A stretch of 64,000 nt of DNA from Aphidius gifuensis (GCF_014905175.1 NC_057792.1:11511321-11575320); one strand, 5' to 3'; counted from the stretch's first letter, positions 21,200 through 33,105 are shown. Program-made: numbers and translations. The notes: generated from the sequence alone by a model not told the origin.

Positions 21200-21491
21200 T
21201 GTTGGTTATGTGAGGGTGGATCATAAATAATAACAAGTACAATTTAATATTATTGGTTACGTTTATTTAATTAGCAGTCAGAGAATATATAATGCGAGGC
21301 AAGATTGTAAAGTGCACGGCGGCCGGAACTGGAATGAGTATATTATATAGGGGTGCATATAGTGTGTGTGTAGTGTATGGTTTTGTATGTTTGTTTAGTG
21401 TCAGCCTGTAAGTTAAGATTTGTGTCCGGTAGTGTAGCAGTTGTAAATATATTTAGTCAGGGACGTGTCATCAGACTTTGTATCTCCAACA
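21200..21491 (-). repeat. copia 5' LTR (element reads leftward)
   Basis: 292 bp, four mismatches to the other LTR. Close LTR similarity points to a fairly recent insertion, which contrasts with the several stop codons in gag-pol. Confidence 0.95.
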
Positions 21492-21496
21492 ATTCT

Positions 21497-23524
21497 ATAA
21501 AAGTATAAACGTGTCGCTTAGCGTAAGGCTTTGCCTCCCTCAAGCTCACGCTTACTGTGGGGGGGGGGAAGGTAGGACAAGATGGTAGTCAGCCAGGTTC
21601 GCGACGATGATCGATCATAAAATTTGTGTTACTCTCTCACACTAGCCGTCCAGTAATTAAGAGGTAATGATATTAATAATCTTCTCTAATTTTTTTCAAG
21701 CACTGACCATCCAGCATAAGGAAGCAGTAGTAAATTATGGAAAATTCGGAAGAACCTCGAGAACTCGAATGAGAATAACATTTTTAATAATCGTAAAGAT
21801 ACATATTAATAATTTGTAATATTTTAAATTGTTATAGAACAAATCCAGTGTTACGATAAATTAAGAACGTGTACACGAAGGAATGCAGCTGCAGTTAATA
21901 ACAAGCATAAATTTTTTTTCTGTTATTATAGGAAAGGGACGTCCTAATAATCGAACTCAATAATTACTAATGGAAACAATACTATCATTGCATGAATAAT
22001 CTATGAAATCAATAACTATTTCTTTTTCTCTCTCTCCTTTTCCAAAAAGAAAAAAAGGTGGACAAACTCACGCTTACTGTGGGGGTGAAAGATGAAGGGA
22101 TAAAGCGTCTGACGAGACGACGAAATCCTGGCTATCTTGAAAAAAATATTAAAACAGTAGAAAGGAAAAACACGATTGCTGTTTACTATTAGAAATAATC
22201 TTTCTGAAAATTTTTTCTGTGGTCTCTCGAATAGTTGCTGCTTTCTTAGGAATGCAGTAACAACGAATATGAACGGTAATCAGGTTTGATAAACTACCTG
22301 ATCTTCGAAATTTTTTAAATAAATAAATAAGAAATAGGTAAATAATAATGATAGTGGCCAAGTAAACAATTAAACAATTAAAAGAATAGTGAAATTACGA
22401 AGAAACTAAAAATATGAAGATAAATTGATAACTAAATTAGAAACAGAGTAAGAACCAAATTGGAGGAATAAATAATCTCTGAATTATTTATCCCTTCAAG
22501 TGGGGTAATGTTACGCAATAAAAAGCTTAAGCATGTAGAAATAAGTATCGAAGATCGTAATTCTAAAGACAAGAAATAGTCGTTAAGTAGGATAATAAAA
22601 TTTATATGTATATTTAATGGTGATCATCAGCATCAGTCAACAATTCATCAAACAACAAGAACGAGGTGACAACAAGATGACGTCAACAAAATACGTCAAG
22701 TGCTACCTTGTAACACAGGTACAATTGGATGCAGACGACGATTTAGTCTATGCACCAGAGGGGAAGAACTTTCGAGTGAAGCAAGATATCATTAAGAAAA
22801 AAATACGATGTCATCCACAACCTGACTTGGTAGGCAAATAATCACAACAAGGTCGACGTTCATTGTGTACGCTGTAGAAAGGTGGTGGCAAAATCTCACT
22901 GGGCAAATTTATGTATAAATTTGTGTATGAAAATAATGATTGGAGATTGGAATATAAGCCAAATCAAACATTAACTGTAGACTCTGTGGTGCTGATCATA
23001 CTGCTAAATATGAACAACAGCTGCTAAATATAAAACAAACCACAAATCAACCCAACAAAAAAAAAATTTACAAAAAGGTTATTACCCAGAGAGTAGGCCA
23101 ACAACGTAGCAAATGCCTATGAATCCAATTTTGCTGGAACAGTTCAACTTGTAATCGTGAAATAGCCATCCAACAAATCAAGGGCAGGAAAAAGGGGATC
23201 AACTCGTTACTATTCAACTGCCGAAGAATCACCAAGAAGAGCAATTCTAATCAATGTAAAATCTGCCCCATGGAATTCGTGACCTCTAACGAATTAATAT
23301 AAAAAAAAAAAAAAAAAGAAAATAACTTCAAGAACGTCAAGAACTTCCAGAACTTCCAGAACTTCCAGAACTTCGAGAACTTCTAGACTGAACTATAGAT
23401 ACTAAGTAATATACTAAGTAAAAATGTAACCTAGAATTAAGGTAAAATATGGACGTAAATAATTACGGAATCGGACGATAAGCCTTCCGTTTACGTACAC
23501 TGCGTTCTCTGAACGAAAGGTTTT
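21497..23524 (+). other. Distal internal region of the LTR element, no recognisable gene
   Basis: Continues the LTR element after the copia target duplication. It contains two copies of CTCACGCTTACTGTGGGGG (near 21545 and 22068), echoing the polypurine-like tract at 23525. ORF 22617-22841 (74 codons, starts MVIISISQQF) has no recognisable motif. A run of CTTCCAGAA and CTTCGAGAA repeats lies at 23325-23390. Confidence 0.5.
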
Positions 23525-23534
23525 ACTGTGGGGG
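23525..23534 (+). other. Polypurine-like tract before the 3' LTR
   Basis: ACTGTGGGGG immediately precedes the LTR start TGTAATG. Position and G run fit a plus-strand primer site, although the tract is short and contains pyrimidines. Confidence 0.6.
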
Positions 23535-24669
23535 TGTAATGTCCTGCGGTAAGCGCAGAACTTTTTTTATTTCATATAAATTGTATTTTATAAAATTATA
23601 TATTCAGGGTCCATTTGGATACCCCTAGCTCCATCTTATGAATCATCAGGGTAACATTTAAGGGAGCAAACGCATCCCCGAACACCCTCGAATATTCCCG
23701 ACCTACCCTACGGTCAGCTTGTGCTACTGACCCAATATATCGATCAGTTCACTGGGATCTCTGATCCTGTGACTACCAGCTCTAACTGCTTTAATTGCTT
23801 CAACTGCTCTCACTGCTTTAATAAGTGCTTTAAAAAGTCTTAGAATAATTTTAAGAATCATCAGCCGAAAACTGTAAGTTATATTTATCCAATATTTCAT
23901 TGATTTATTTTGCTTAAATATTCTCACTTAAATTCACATAATATTTGGTTACATGAATTATTGAATTAAACTCATTAAAATCATCTTGGATTTAACTTGT
24001 AATAAGTTCCGACCCCATGGTCTAAGTTGGCTTGTTCTTTTAAATTTAAATTCAAGTGCAAGTTTTGTGTTAAATTATTTAATCAAATAAATATTGAATA
24101 AAGTAAATTATAGTTGGCAGATTTAAGCGAGAATTTGCTCGTTAAAAATATTTAATTATTTTAAATGGAACAATCAACGACCTCGGGGTCATGAATTTGG
24201 TTTTAGCTACGACCTGCAAAGTATAGTAAAGAGTTTATGTAATTATTAAATCAAACAAATGTAAAAGTGATCTTCGTTATAATTTTTATTGTAAATTCAG
24301 TGTAACACAAGTACATCAATTAACTCAAGGTCCACGTCGGTCCAAATTTAACTATCTGTTACTGAACATCAATACCATTGGTAAAATTGTGGTATTTTAA
24401 TAATAAATTTACCATTTTATTTAACATTATAATTTTTGTGTTTGACTCAAGTTTTTTCATAAATTATTTGTGTTTAATTTGTGTACCATTCTCGCGTATT
24501 TTTCAGGTTCCTTTTTACCTCTCCCTAGATTACGCAATTCCGTCTCCCTACCTTTCTTATGCGCCCTGGCTGCGCAGGATAAACAGGGTTAAATTAATTA
24601 CATATCTAGTTGGATTATTTTAAAGGGCAATATTGATTGTCTAATAAATGATCCGGCTACGATATTTCA
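23535..24669 (+). repeat. Complete 3' LTR (1135 bp)
   Basis: Starts TGTAATGTCC and ends GATATTTCA. The last 337 bp match the 5' LTR fragment at 10221-10553. No target duplication can be checked because the 5' LTR start lies outside the window. Confidence 0.8.
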
Positions 24670-25845
24670 AGCTCATGACTTTTTTTTCGAGAATGAAGAA
24701 AAAAATTATCTATTATTATTTATTATCCGAGGAACAATTTTTTTCTATTCTTTTCCATTGAAGGACAAATTCTGTTATTATTAATACAAATTAACCCATG
24801 ACTTTTCCTTTAAGCGTAAAAAAAATCATTTAATAACATTTATTTTTTGAGGCACCATAGAATTGTTAATAAAAAATTACATGACACTTAAAATAACAGA
24901 ATAATCCTTTTAAATAATTCCTTTTTTATCTTTGGAGAAAAAAACGTTGGCTGATAATAGCAGAAATCGTACTTCAGTGGAAAATGATATGAAAAATTGT
25001 TAATTAACGATTGCATGTCACCTCGAACAATATTGTTAACATTTATTTACAAATATTGTGGAATAATTTTTTTTTTTCTTCTTGAAGAGAATATCGTGAG
25101 TTTATTTAAACCAATGAATGTAGGTTTTGTACTTCAATAATGATTGAATAAAAAAATCTGATTACTCCAAAATTTTAATTAACAATACTTTGTTATTGTT
25201 AATTATGTACAAATCTTGATTTCATTCTTACAGGTTCGCGTGCCCTATTTAAAAATGAATCTATTTTTTTTTTTTTGTGTTTGGATGTAGTTTTTTCGTT
25301 ATTTTTTTATTTATAACACATTAACTCCTCTTTTATTTATAACAATTCAATTAAATATTGGTAAATCATTTGACGGTTATGGGCATTAATATTTTTTGAC
25401 AGATATAAAATGTCGTTATAATCACATATGTCAACGGACATACATATGTATATGCAATTAGCGCCACCTATATCAATTTATACGACATGCACGTGACCTT
25501 CTGATACCCCAATCAGATTCCAGTAAATTTAAAAATGAGGCGCTAAGTTTGAAAAATGAAGCGCCAAGTTCAAATTTGGATGCGCACGCGGAATGCGACG
25601 CCATGACATGACTGCTTTTTTTTCTTAAGGATCATAATCTCAGTTCCTATATATGTGAATTAACTCTGACCTGAGCACATGTGAGAATCGTTGAATAGCA
25701 ACTAACGTAAAATAATGATAAATGAGCTATAAAAGAATAAATTATAACATACTAATAGTTCGATGACGACTTGATGTCTCCTAATCAGTTGTATTAATTC
25801 AAAAAAATCAATTTATTGCAAAGAAAACAATATTTATCAATTGAA
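24670..25845. other. Intergenic AT-rich sequence
   Basis: No gene, terminal repeat or long tandem repeat recognised. It has T runs and a few short matching phrases such as ATGAGGCGCTAAGTT and ATGAAGCGCCAAGTT near 25535-25570. Confidence 0.5.
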
Positions 25846-26150
25846 CTGGCAGAATCTGGCAGAATCTGGCAGACTGTTGGAAATCAAATATGTGGCTGAC
25901 AGAATCTGACAGAATCTAGCAGAATCTAGCAGACTGTTAAGATCGAGTATTTGGCTGGCAAAAGCTGACAGAATCTGACAGAATCTGGCAGACTGTTGAA
26001 AGTCGAGTATTTGACTGGCAATACCTGACAGAATCTGGCAGAATCGGACAGAATCTGGCAGACTGTTGAAAGCCGAATACTTGGCTGGCAAAATCTGCCA
26101 GATTTTTTCATTTTTTGTCGAATCTTGCAGAATCTGCCAGTTTTTTTTCA
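25846..26150. repeat. Tandem repeat of CTGGCAGAATCTGGCAGA units
   Basis: Nested periodicity: ~10-12 bp GGCAGAATCT units grouped into four ~65-bp units, each ending CAGACTGTTG plus a GTCGAGTATTTGGCTGG segment. It ends in CACCAGGGT, a terminus also used by the small foldback elements further right. Confidence 0.8.
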
Positions 26151-26155
26151 CCAGG

Positions 26156-26880
26156 GTATATAAATTTGTGCATATCGTAGTTTGAGGACTAGTCCATTGA
26201 TATAGCAGTGAATTCAGGGACTGTCCTCAAAATACTGATCTCGTAAATGTTTAATATATACACTTAGTACGAATTCGCAATTTAATTGATTTAATATAAT
26301 AAAATTATTTTTACAATGAAAATTCAAGCAGCAAGTTATGATAGATTGTATTTTATACCGTAAACAAGTTGAACATTGAGTTTTTTCTTGTAACAATATG
26401 CATCCAACATCAATTTGGTCAATGTGAAATAATGACAAACTCATGACGTGAGAACGTATTTACATGCAACTCTGAAAAATCATTATTAAATTTGTTTCTT
26501 ATTATTTTGTACTTACTCATCAAAGCTTAATTTTTGGATAGACCTTCATTTAAACATTATTTAAAGACATTGTTTCAGAGTTCAGAAAAATGGATTTGTC
26601 ACGTTTCCGAATTGGCAGAATTATTAATGGATAACGTTTTGTTATCCTGAAAATAATGAATTTGAAACTAGTAGGAGATGTAAAAAAAATTTATAATAAC
26701 TTGCTGCTTGGATTTCTATTGTGAAAAGCATTTTATTATATTAAATTAATATTAAATTGCGAATTAGTACTAAGTGTATATCTAAAAATATACAAAATCA
26801 GTAGTTCAAGGACAGTCCCTAAATTTGCTGTTATATTAATGGACTAGTCCTCAAACTACGATATGCACGAATTTATATAC
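26156..26880. mobile_element. 725-bp MITE with ~190-bp terminal inverted repeats
   Basis: The left end GTATATAAATTTGTGCATAT and the reverse complement of the right end GTATATAAATTCGTGCATAT continue to match for about 190 bp, including TTTGAGGACTAGTCCATT and CAAGCAGCAAGTTAT. No transposase. A second, truncated left end (26889-26922, TTTGTGCATATTGTAG) follows and is interrupted by the next element. Confidence 0.8.
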
Positions 26881-26922
26881 GTATAATATATGAATTTGTG
26901 CATATTGTAGTTTGAGGACTAT

Positions 26923-28157
26923 CCTGGTGGAAATATTACTCCGGCATTACTCCGGCATTTCTCCGTTTTTGGCCGATTTCCGGAGAAATTACTCCGGCGT
27001 GAGGTTGGTGGTGGAGAAATTACTCTGAAAGGAAGTTAATGTTGGAGGAATTACTCCGGCATGCAATTGATGGCGGAGAAATTATTCCGGCATAAGATCA
27101 GTGAAGAAGAAAAAATGTCGGCATAGAAGTAGTGCCGGAGGAATCATCCCGGCATGGGATCAGTGACGGAGAAATTATTCAAGCATGAGATCAGTGAAGA
27201 AGAAATCACTCTGGCATGTGATCGATTGCGGAGAAATTATTCCGGAATGACATCAGTGAAGGAGAAATTATTCTGGCATGGGATTGATGGCCGAGGAATT
27301 ATTCCAGCGTAGAAGAAGTGCCGGAGAATTTATTCCGGCATGATGATGAATTTACAGATCTTTAAAAAGCAGCTAATTACAAACGTACTACATTCCAAAA
27401 ATATAATTTTAGTTTTTTACAGTCATTAAATGTAATGATTAGTTTGTATGACTATATTTGATAAAGTTGATGTACATATAATTTTTCTACATCGTTTATC
27501 AGTAATCTCATGCCAAATTAATTACGCCGGCATTAATGTCATGGCGGAGTAATAATCTTGCCATAAGATGAATGCTGGAGACAATGCTGCGGCATCAAAC
27601 TAGTGGCGGATTAATTTTTCCGACATTAATTTCATGGCGGAGGAATTATTCCAGCATGGGATTAGTGCCGAAGAAATTACTCTGGCATGAAATTAATGTC
27701 GGAAAAATTTGTCAGGCACTCTTTTCATGCTGGAATAATTTCTCCGGCACTAATCTCATGCCGGAATGATTTCTTCTTCACTGATCTCATGCTGGAATAA
27801 TTTCTCCGGCACTAATCCCATGCCGGAATAATTCCACTGCCATGAAATAAATGTCGGAAAAAGTAATCCGTTACTAGTTAGCTGCCAAAGCATTCTCTCC
27901 AGCATTCATCTTATGTCAGAATTATTACTCTGGCATTACATTAATGCCGAAATAATTATTTCGGCTTGAGATTACTAAAAAATGATGTAAAAAAATTATA
28001 TGTACATTAACTTCATCAAATATATTCATTCGAACTAATCATTACATGTAATGACTGAGAAAAACTAAAATTATATTTTTGGAATGTAGTATACGCTTAG
28101 AATTAACGGCTTTTTTAAGATCTGTAAATTTATCATCAACCATATAACGTACACGCC
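26923..28157. mobile_element. Foldback element of GCCGGAGAAATTATTCCGGCAT repeats
   Basis: Starts CCTGGTGGAAATATTACTCC. Degenerate units alternate GGAGAAATTA and CCGGCATG with ~35-40-bp spacing. A non-repetitive arm (27345-27515) is repeated inverted at 27960-28140 (both with ACTACATTCC or its complement and GATCTTTAAA), so the element can fold on itself. No coding sequence. Confidence 0.75.
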
Positions 28158-28495
28158 ATAATGAATCGAAATAATGAAATTACTCCGGCATGAGATTAAT
28201 GTCGGAAAAATTATTCCACCACTAGTTTAATGCCGAAGCATTCTCTCCAGCATTCATCTTATGTCAGAAGCATGACATTAATTAATTAATTTAATTAATT
28301 TGGCAAGAGATTACTAAACAACGATGTAGAAAAATTATACGTACATTAACTTTATCAAATATATTCATTCAAACTAATCATTACATTCATCGACTGAGAA
28401 AAAGTAAAATTATGTTTTCGGAATGTAGTACGTTTATAAATAACTGCTTTTTGAAGATCTGTAAATTTATCATCAACCATATAACGTACACGCCT
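28158..28495. repeat. Partial direct duplication of the foldback arm
   Basis: Repeats the 27860-28157 segment with divergence, again ending AAATTTATCATCAACCATAT then AACGTACACGCC. Unit length is about 340 bp. Confidence 0.7.
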
Positions 28496-28502
28496 AGTGA
28501 TG

Positions 28503-28640
28503 CCGCGATACGATACGATACGATATGAGGCCTCATATCGTATCGTAACGGATTTTTTAAGGGCCATATCGTCTCGTATCGTATCGTCAAGTGGTCATAT
28601 CGTCTCCATATCGTATCGTATCGTCATATCGACGATATTG
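28503..28640. repeat. CGATA/TATCG microsatellite with a perfect palindrome
   Basis: ATACGATATGAGG meets its reverse complement CCTCATATCGTAT at 28530/28531, with arms of about 17 bp. The rest is TATCGTATCG-type repeat. It abuts Polinton B. Confidence 0.8.
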
Positions 28641-28663
28641 TATAAAAAAATTCAGTTTTTGTT

Positions 28664-29061
28664 AGTAGTTATATAGGGCCGGTTCTAGGCCACGGTGAGG
28701 GGACCAGGGGACAGGGGTCGGGATCGGGGGGTCAGATCGGGGGCAGGGGTAAAAATCTCGAAGTTTCTAGAATCTACGAGACGGTTCTAGAACATTCGAG
28801 AAAGTTCTTCAAATGACGTCATGGTTATTTATTCAGAACGTCATATTTCTAAGAATGGCTGAAAATGATAAGAAATACTTGTTTATTTAAAGTATCAGAT
28901 TATTGTGACATCATCGAATATTTGTTTGTTCAAAGTATTGGTTTATTTAAAATGTGACGTCATTTATTAAAATGTGATAGTCTCGATTCCTTATATGGAG
29001 GGGTAAGACCTATAAGAATGCAAATTTTTTCGTCTAAAAAATTAGTTTTACGACATTTATC
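28664..29061. repeat. Distal terminal region (presumed TIR) of Polinton B
   Basis: Reverse complement of 9824-10220. It contains the same G-rich run, the phased GAA/TTC array (28755-28806, for example TTCTAGAACATTCGAGAA) and the TGACGTCA sites. Confidence 0.7.
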
Positions 29062-29106
29062 GTGCATGTAACATTAAAAAAAAACACAGTGATCTATTGC
29101 ATAAAA

Positions 29107-30063
29107 ATGGCAATGATCGTTGACCTTCAAGGATTTCAATTACCTGATCAGTTTGTTCTGAAAGAATTTGCAAGTATAAGTCTGCATGATGAACGAATCG
29201 ATCATATACTATTCAAACCACCTGGATCATGGAAGGATGTACCACAGAAATATCAATTGATAAACAATTGGTTGACACGAAATTGGCATGGCCTAACATG
29301 GCATGACGGTGATATGCCTTTTGAAAAAACATACAAGAAAATGACTGAAATTTTAAAACCAGCTGAGTTTATTTGTGTCAAAGGATTAGAAAAGAAAAAG
29401 TGGTTAGAAAATATTATTGATTATTCAAAACCAGTAATTGATCTACATGATTACGGTTGTCCAGCTTTGAAGAAAATACGAATCCCTTCTTATGAAAATG
29501 ATAAATGTGGATATGAAAAGATCGAACATATGAACTGTGCTGTGAAAAACGTTTTAAATTTGAAACACTGGTACATATCGATGTAAGTATATGAATCCAT
29601 AATATCCTCGAATTAATATTTTTCATCCGGTTCTAAAAATTAATTTTTTTTTTTTTTCAGGTTATTGGAAGTACATTGCTGGGGTGAATCTACAATTTTT
29701 TCACAATTTTTATCATCAAATGCATCATACATTGATAAATTCAGTGAATTAAAAAGATTTCATGAAGATTTACGCTGCTTTTGGGAAAGTATGGAACTTC
29801 TGAAAAAAGATTTCAATGTTGAAACACATGAAGAAGTACTTTCATGTCACAATAATTAAGCACCTCTGATTTTTTTGTCTACACAACGACCATGGGTCAC
29901 AGATCTTCATCAGCTCGTTAAAAAATATTTCGATGAATCACCATATACTGACTTTGAACAACTTATAAGCGATTTATTCAAGCTATGGAACAAAACTGAA
30001 AAATTGGAACATCGTATTCAAGGAAAAGACGAGATAAATATAGAAGATGAAATGAAAGAATAA
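29107..30063 (+). pseudogene. Terminal spliced gene, possible nuclease-fold family, copy B
   Basis: Exon 1 29107-29582 starts MAMIVDLQGF; intron 29583-29660 (GTAAGT donor, pyrimidine-rich TTTTTTTTCAG acceptor); exon 2 29661-30063. Exon 2 has a stop at 29857-29859 and continues in a different frame from 29875, so it is broken, at a position slightly different from copy A. The start is placed at the MAMIV methionine because the preceding 15 codons lie in the promoter-like leader. Confidence 0.7.
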
Positions 30064-30209
30064 TTTTTTTTTGTAACAAGAAAAAATAAATATATCTTTT
30101 TTTTCAATTAATTTTTTTGTTGTAAATATTTTTTTATCCTATTCATATATTTGGTAAAGGTTAAATAAAAACACTAATTTTATTTTTTAATTTTTAATGA
30201 AAAAAAAAT

Positions 30210-30573
30210 TTATTTCATAATGTTTAAAATTTTTTCACATTTTTTAATCAATATTGGATTGATAATTTCACTCAATCGTTGAATTCTCAAGTTGAAACGT
30301 TCATGATCACGCGCAAGTTGTTTCCATTCTCCACATCGTGCAGCCTTGTATGCATACAACCATGTATACATCATATGAATTTTAGGTGTTGAATTGAAAG
30401 AAACTTGATTCTTAATTATCCTTGAGTTTTTCATATTTGATATTTTTATATTGATTTGGCTTCTTTCTCCAATTATATGACTTTGGTTCATTGAATTTTT
30501 TTTCTTTTTCTTCATTCAACAAACAAGTTTTATCTGAATTCTCCTTAGCAGATTTATCTTTGCTTTTAAACAT
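30210..30573 (-). CDS. Small basic protein, copy B
   Basis: Counterpart of 8324-8690, again in two overlapping frames (30412-30573 and 30210-30515). Retention of both frames in both copies, with a 3-base in-frame difference, suggests that either both frames are used or the break is older than the duplication. No family recognised. Confidence 0.45.
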
Positions 30574-30637
30574 TTTTCGTGTTGTTTCATCAAAAGACGA
30601 TTGATTAATGAGAGATTTTTACGTTTTTCTCTCCTAT

Positions 30638-31840
30638 TTATACCAATTTTCGTACTGAACCACTGATAGGTTTGTACTCTACAATTCGATCATGTAAAAT
30701 TAAACAGTAAGCTGATGTATCATCAGGAAACTGTTCGACTGATTCGATTTCCAAACGTATATCCACAGGTCCACTTTTAAGAAATTCATTTTGTTTAGAA
30801 CAGTCTATAACAACAAGTGGTGCTTGATTTAAAAATTCTGTTTTTGTTAATAATGGTTCTGGCTCTTTCCCAAAGTATGATAATTGAAAATTTGTAAACA
30901 TATCATAGAGCAGAGCAAATTGATTCTTGCTTATATCAAGATTCAAATTTCCATATGGGTAGGATTGTGAATTCAAAAATAATTTCACATCCCGCAAATT
31001 GCAATGATCAAAATGACTTGCATTTTATCAGCTTGATTTTACGTGCAGTTTGAAATCCTACAATCACATATCTTGGTTTCTCGAGTTGTGTTGATGTTTT
31101 ACACTCCATATATGTTTTGAAGTTGCAGGAAGTAGAGGGTAATCATACAGCTCCCAGGCTCGAAAACTCAGTGAAATAGCTGGATCTTTTGATATGTAGT
31201 TTAATAGTTGAATTTTTTCTTTATCTGAGACTCGAATATATGGTACAACCCATTCTATTTTTTGAATAGCAATTTTGCCGTTTCTGCTGCTATTGTTTTA
31301 GGTATGCATTGGTATCAGTATTTGATCTTGTAAGAATGAGTTCATGTTTTGCATTAGTAATCACTTTACGATAATCTTCAGCAAATCAAGTAGTAAGCTC
31401 AATGGTATTGATATATCAAAGTATCCATTTACATTATTTATAGCAGAATCAGTCCAGCCTGAATTTTCCAATAGTGCTTCCTGATTAGGTGTGAGTGATA
31501 CATAACCTTTCATGATAGTTGTGAGTCCCACATTTTTACTACGATCTACTTCAACAGCATTTATTTCATAGCGGACTTCTTCAAATAAATGAGCAATAGC
31601 CATTTTTACTAGACTTGTAGTATTTGCAACAGCAGTTCCATCATTTTTTGTAAATTTTCCTTGAATATGTGGAGTACTTTTAGATGGTAGTATGCAAAGA
31701 TCTTGATGTTGAATTCCAATTCTTATTTCATCATTATTATTGAAAGATGGCGCTCCATAGGGTTGATGAGCATGGAGTTCATAATGAGCTATAGACTCAT
31801 CAAAAACAATCGAATTTTGAATATTTAGGATTTCTTCCAT
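30638..31840 (-). pseudogene. Major capsid protein, lineage 1, copy B, several frameshifts
   Basis: Starts at the same MEEILNIQ methionine (31838-31840) as copy A. The frame stops at 31361 because of one missing G near 31387; an A-run difference near 31300 and the break shared with copy A follow. The C-terminal part is open as 30638-30997. No repaired version is proposed. Confidence 0.87.
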
Positions 31841-32031
31841 GGTATAGAACAAAAAAAACAACACAATTTTACTTTCACTTTATTTGACGTGGTTTGAGAT
31901 TGAGACTCTTGAGAAATTGAACGTTTGGACGTGTTAATACTCAGGTGTCCGATGATGACTGATGGATTTTCGGCATGTTGGTTTATTTATATAACTGTTT
32001 CCAACTATTCTCTTTTGGAAGACAATACCCA

Positions 32032-32715
32032 TTATTTTATACTCTTCACATGAAGTCTTATTGTTATGACTTCTCCTCGGAAATTTACTAAATCTCCGTC
32101 TTGATCAACAATTTTTAGCTGAAGATGATGTATTGCTCGGACGGCGACTGGTAGATAAATGACATGTGAAGGTACTTCTATGATCTTATATCCTGGCGGA
32201 ACACCAGGGAAAAATTCATGTATAGTATGAACTTGTTGATTATTTACATATGCACCTGTTGTTATATTACATTCAACACGTAAAGCATTCACTTTTAATA
32301 TTGTCACTGGTAAATCAGATTTATGAGTTACATTAGGTTCTAAGATTTGAGGTAAAAATCCTAATAACCTTCCAATAGAATCTTCAGGAATAAAATTTAT
32401 CGGACGATCACATTTAAGTTCACAACACAGTTCACTATTGTTTGGTTTAAGACTTATGGAGACCATTTGCAGAAGGTATTTTTCAATGTCTTCGATTTCA
32501 TAACTTCCTGTCGGTATATATAGAATAATTTCACTTTCATAACCAATATAAAATTTATTGTTATGTAAATCAATATTAGGTATCGAATTAGAAGTAAGTA
32601 ACTCAACAAGTCCGACAACATAATTTTTCTCAGGTGATAATTCAATTGGTGGATAATACTGTGCTTCTAGCACTGATGATGTTCCAGACAACGTCAACGT
32701 AAACGAGTCATCCAT
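32032..32715 (-). CDS. Minor capsid (penton-type) protein, copy B, intact
   Basis: 227 residues, open throughout, unlike copy A. N-terminal DSFTLTLSG then VVGLVELLTSN; the C-terminus includes PSHVIYLPVAVRAIHHLQL and ends VKSIK. Expected to form a single jelly-roll vertex protein. TATAAATA-type sequence lies about 30 nt upstream, as in copy A. Confidence 0.88.
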   Translation of the reverse strand: MDDSFTLTLSGTSSVLEAQYYPPIELSPEKNYVVGLVELLTSNSIPNIDLHNNKFYIGYESEIILYIPTGSYEIEDIEKYLLQMVSISLKPNNSELCCELKCDRPINFIPEDSIGRLLGFLPQILEPNVTHKSDLPVTILKVNALRVECNITTGAYVNNQQVHTIHEFFPGVPPGYKIIEVPSHVIYLPVAVRAIHHLQLKIVDQDGDLVNFRGEVITIRLHVKSIK

Positions 32716-32728
32716 GACTGATGGATGA

Positions 32729-33052
32729 TTAATAGTTGTTATCGTATTTATAACTGTTCAGTTCAAAATTCAGACATAAATGTCCGCAAATTACTGTATC
32801 ATAATTTTGAAATTGCTGATAATTATATTCAATGCTACCAACATCGAGATATTTTACAAGATCTGCAGGTGGTTGTAAATCGCCAAAGCTATCGAAATAA
32901 ATGACTTTATTATTCCTTTTTTTATATGCTACCCAATGCGTACCAGAGCCAACTTTGTCATCGAGATTTATAATGGCTGATTCATATTTCCATGGTTTAG
33001 TAGTTGGTAAATCATTTCTTATGAAAACTCCTCTAAAATATGGAATATTCAT
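32729..33052 (-). CDS. Adenain-like protease, copy B
   Basis: Same triad candidates as copy A (H in GTHWVAYK, D in IYFDSFGD, C in CGHLCL). A one-base difference just after the nucleophile region changes the last residues (ends NSYKYDNNY), so one of the two copies has an altered C-terminus. Family sequence upstream of the ATG is again without a start codon. Confidence 0.82.
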   Translation of the reverse strand: MNIPYFRGVFIRNDLPTTKPWKYESAIINLDDKVGSGTHWVAYKKRNNKVIYFDSFGDLQPPADLVKYLDVGSIEYNYQQFQNYDTVICGHLCLNFELNSYKYDNNY

Positions 33053-33105
33053 AGCTTTAGCGTATTTTATAAGATCAATATTTGTGAGTGCTCGATGTGG
33101 TAGCT

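Larger units (their letters stand above)
14756..21491 (-). mobile_element. Full-length Ty1/copia retrotransposon, minus orientation
   Basis: Two 292-bp LTRs (14756-15047 and 21200-21491), both TGTTGG...TCCAACA, differ at four positions by my reading. The flanking target duplication is ATTCT (14751-14755 and 21492-21496). The primer site is next to the right LTR, the purine tract next to the left LTR, and gag-pol reads leftward. A 1665-bp hAT element sits between the stop codon and the 3' LTR. Length without it is about 5.07 kb, normal for copia. Confidence 0.96.
10221..24669 (+). mobile_element. LTR retroelement without recognisable gag-pol, carrying nested insertions
   Basis: A 333-bp fragment ending in TTTCA (10221-10553) matches the 3' part of a full 1135-bp LTR at 23535-24669. 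Immediately after the 5' LTR is an 18-nt tRNA-Pro-type primer site, and immediately before the 3' LTR is a G-run polypurine-like tract. Without the copia insertion the internal region is about 6.2 kb. I find no reverse transcriptase, integrase or protease motifs in it. This matches the description of large retrotransposon derivatives (LARD-type), or an element whose coding part was replaced by satellite and repeat arrays. Confidence 0.75.

Noticed and set aside
22617..22841. 74-codon ORF as a gag or regulatory gene of the LTR element
   Set aside because: No zinc knuckle, protease or other motif; too little to support a call.
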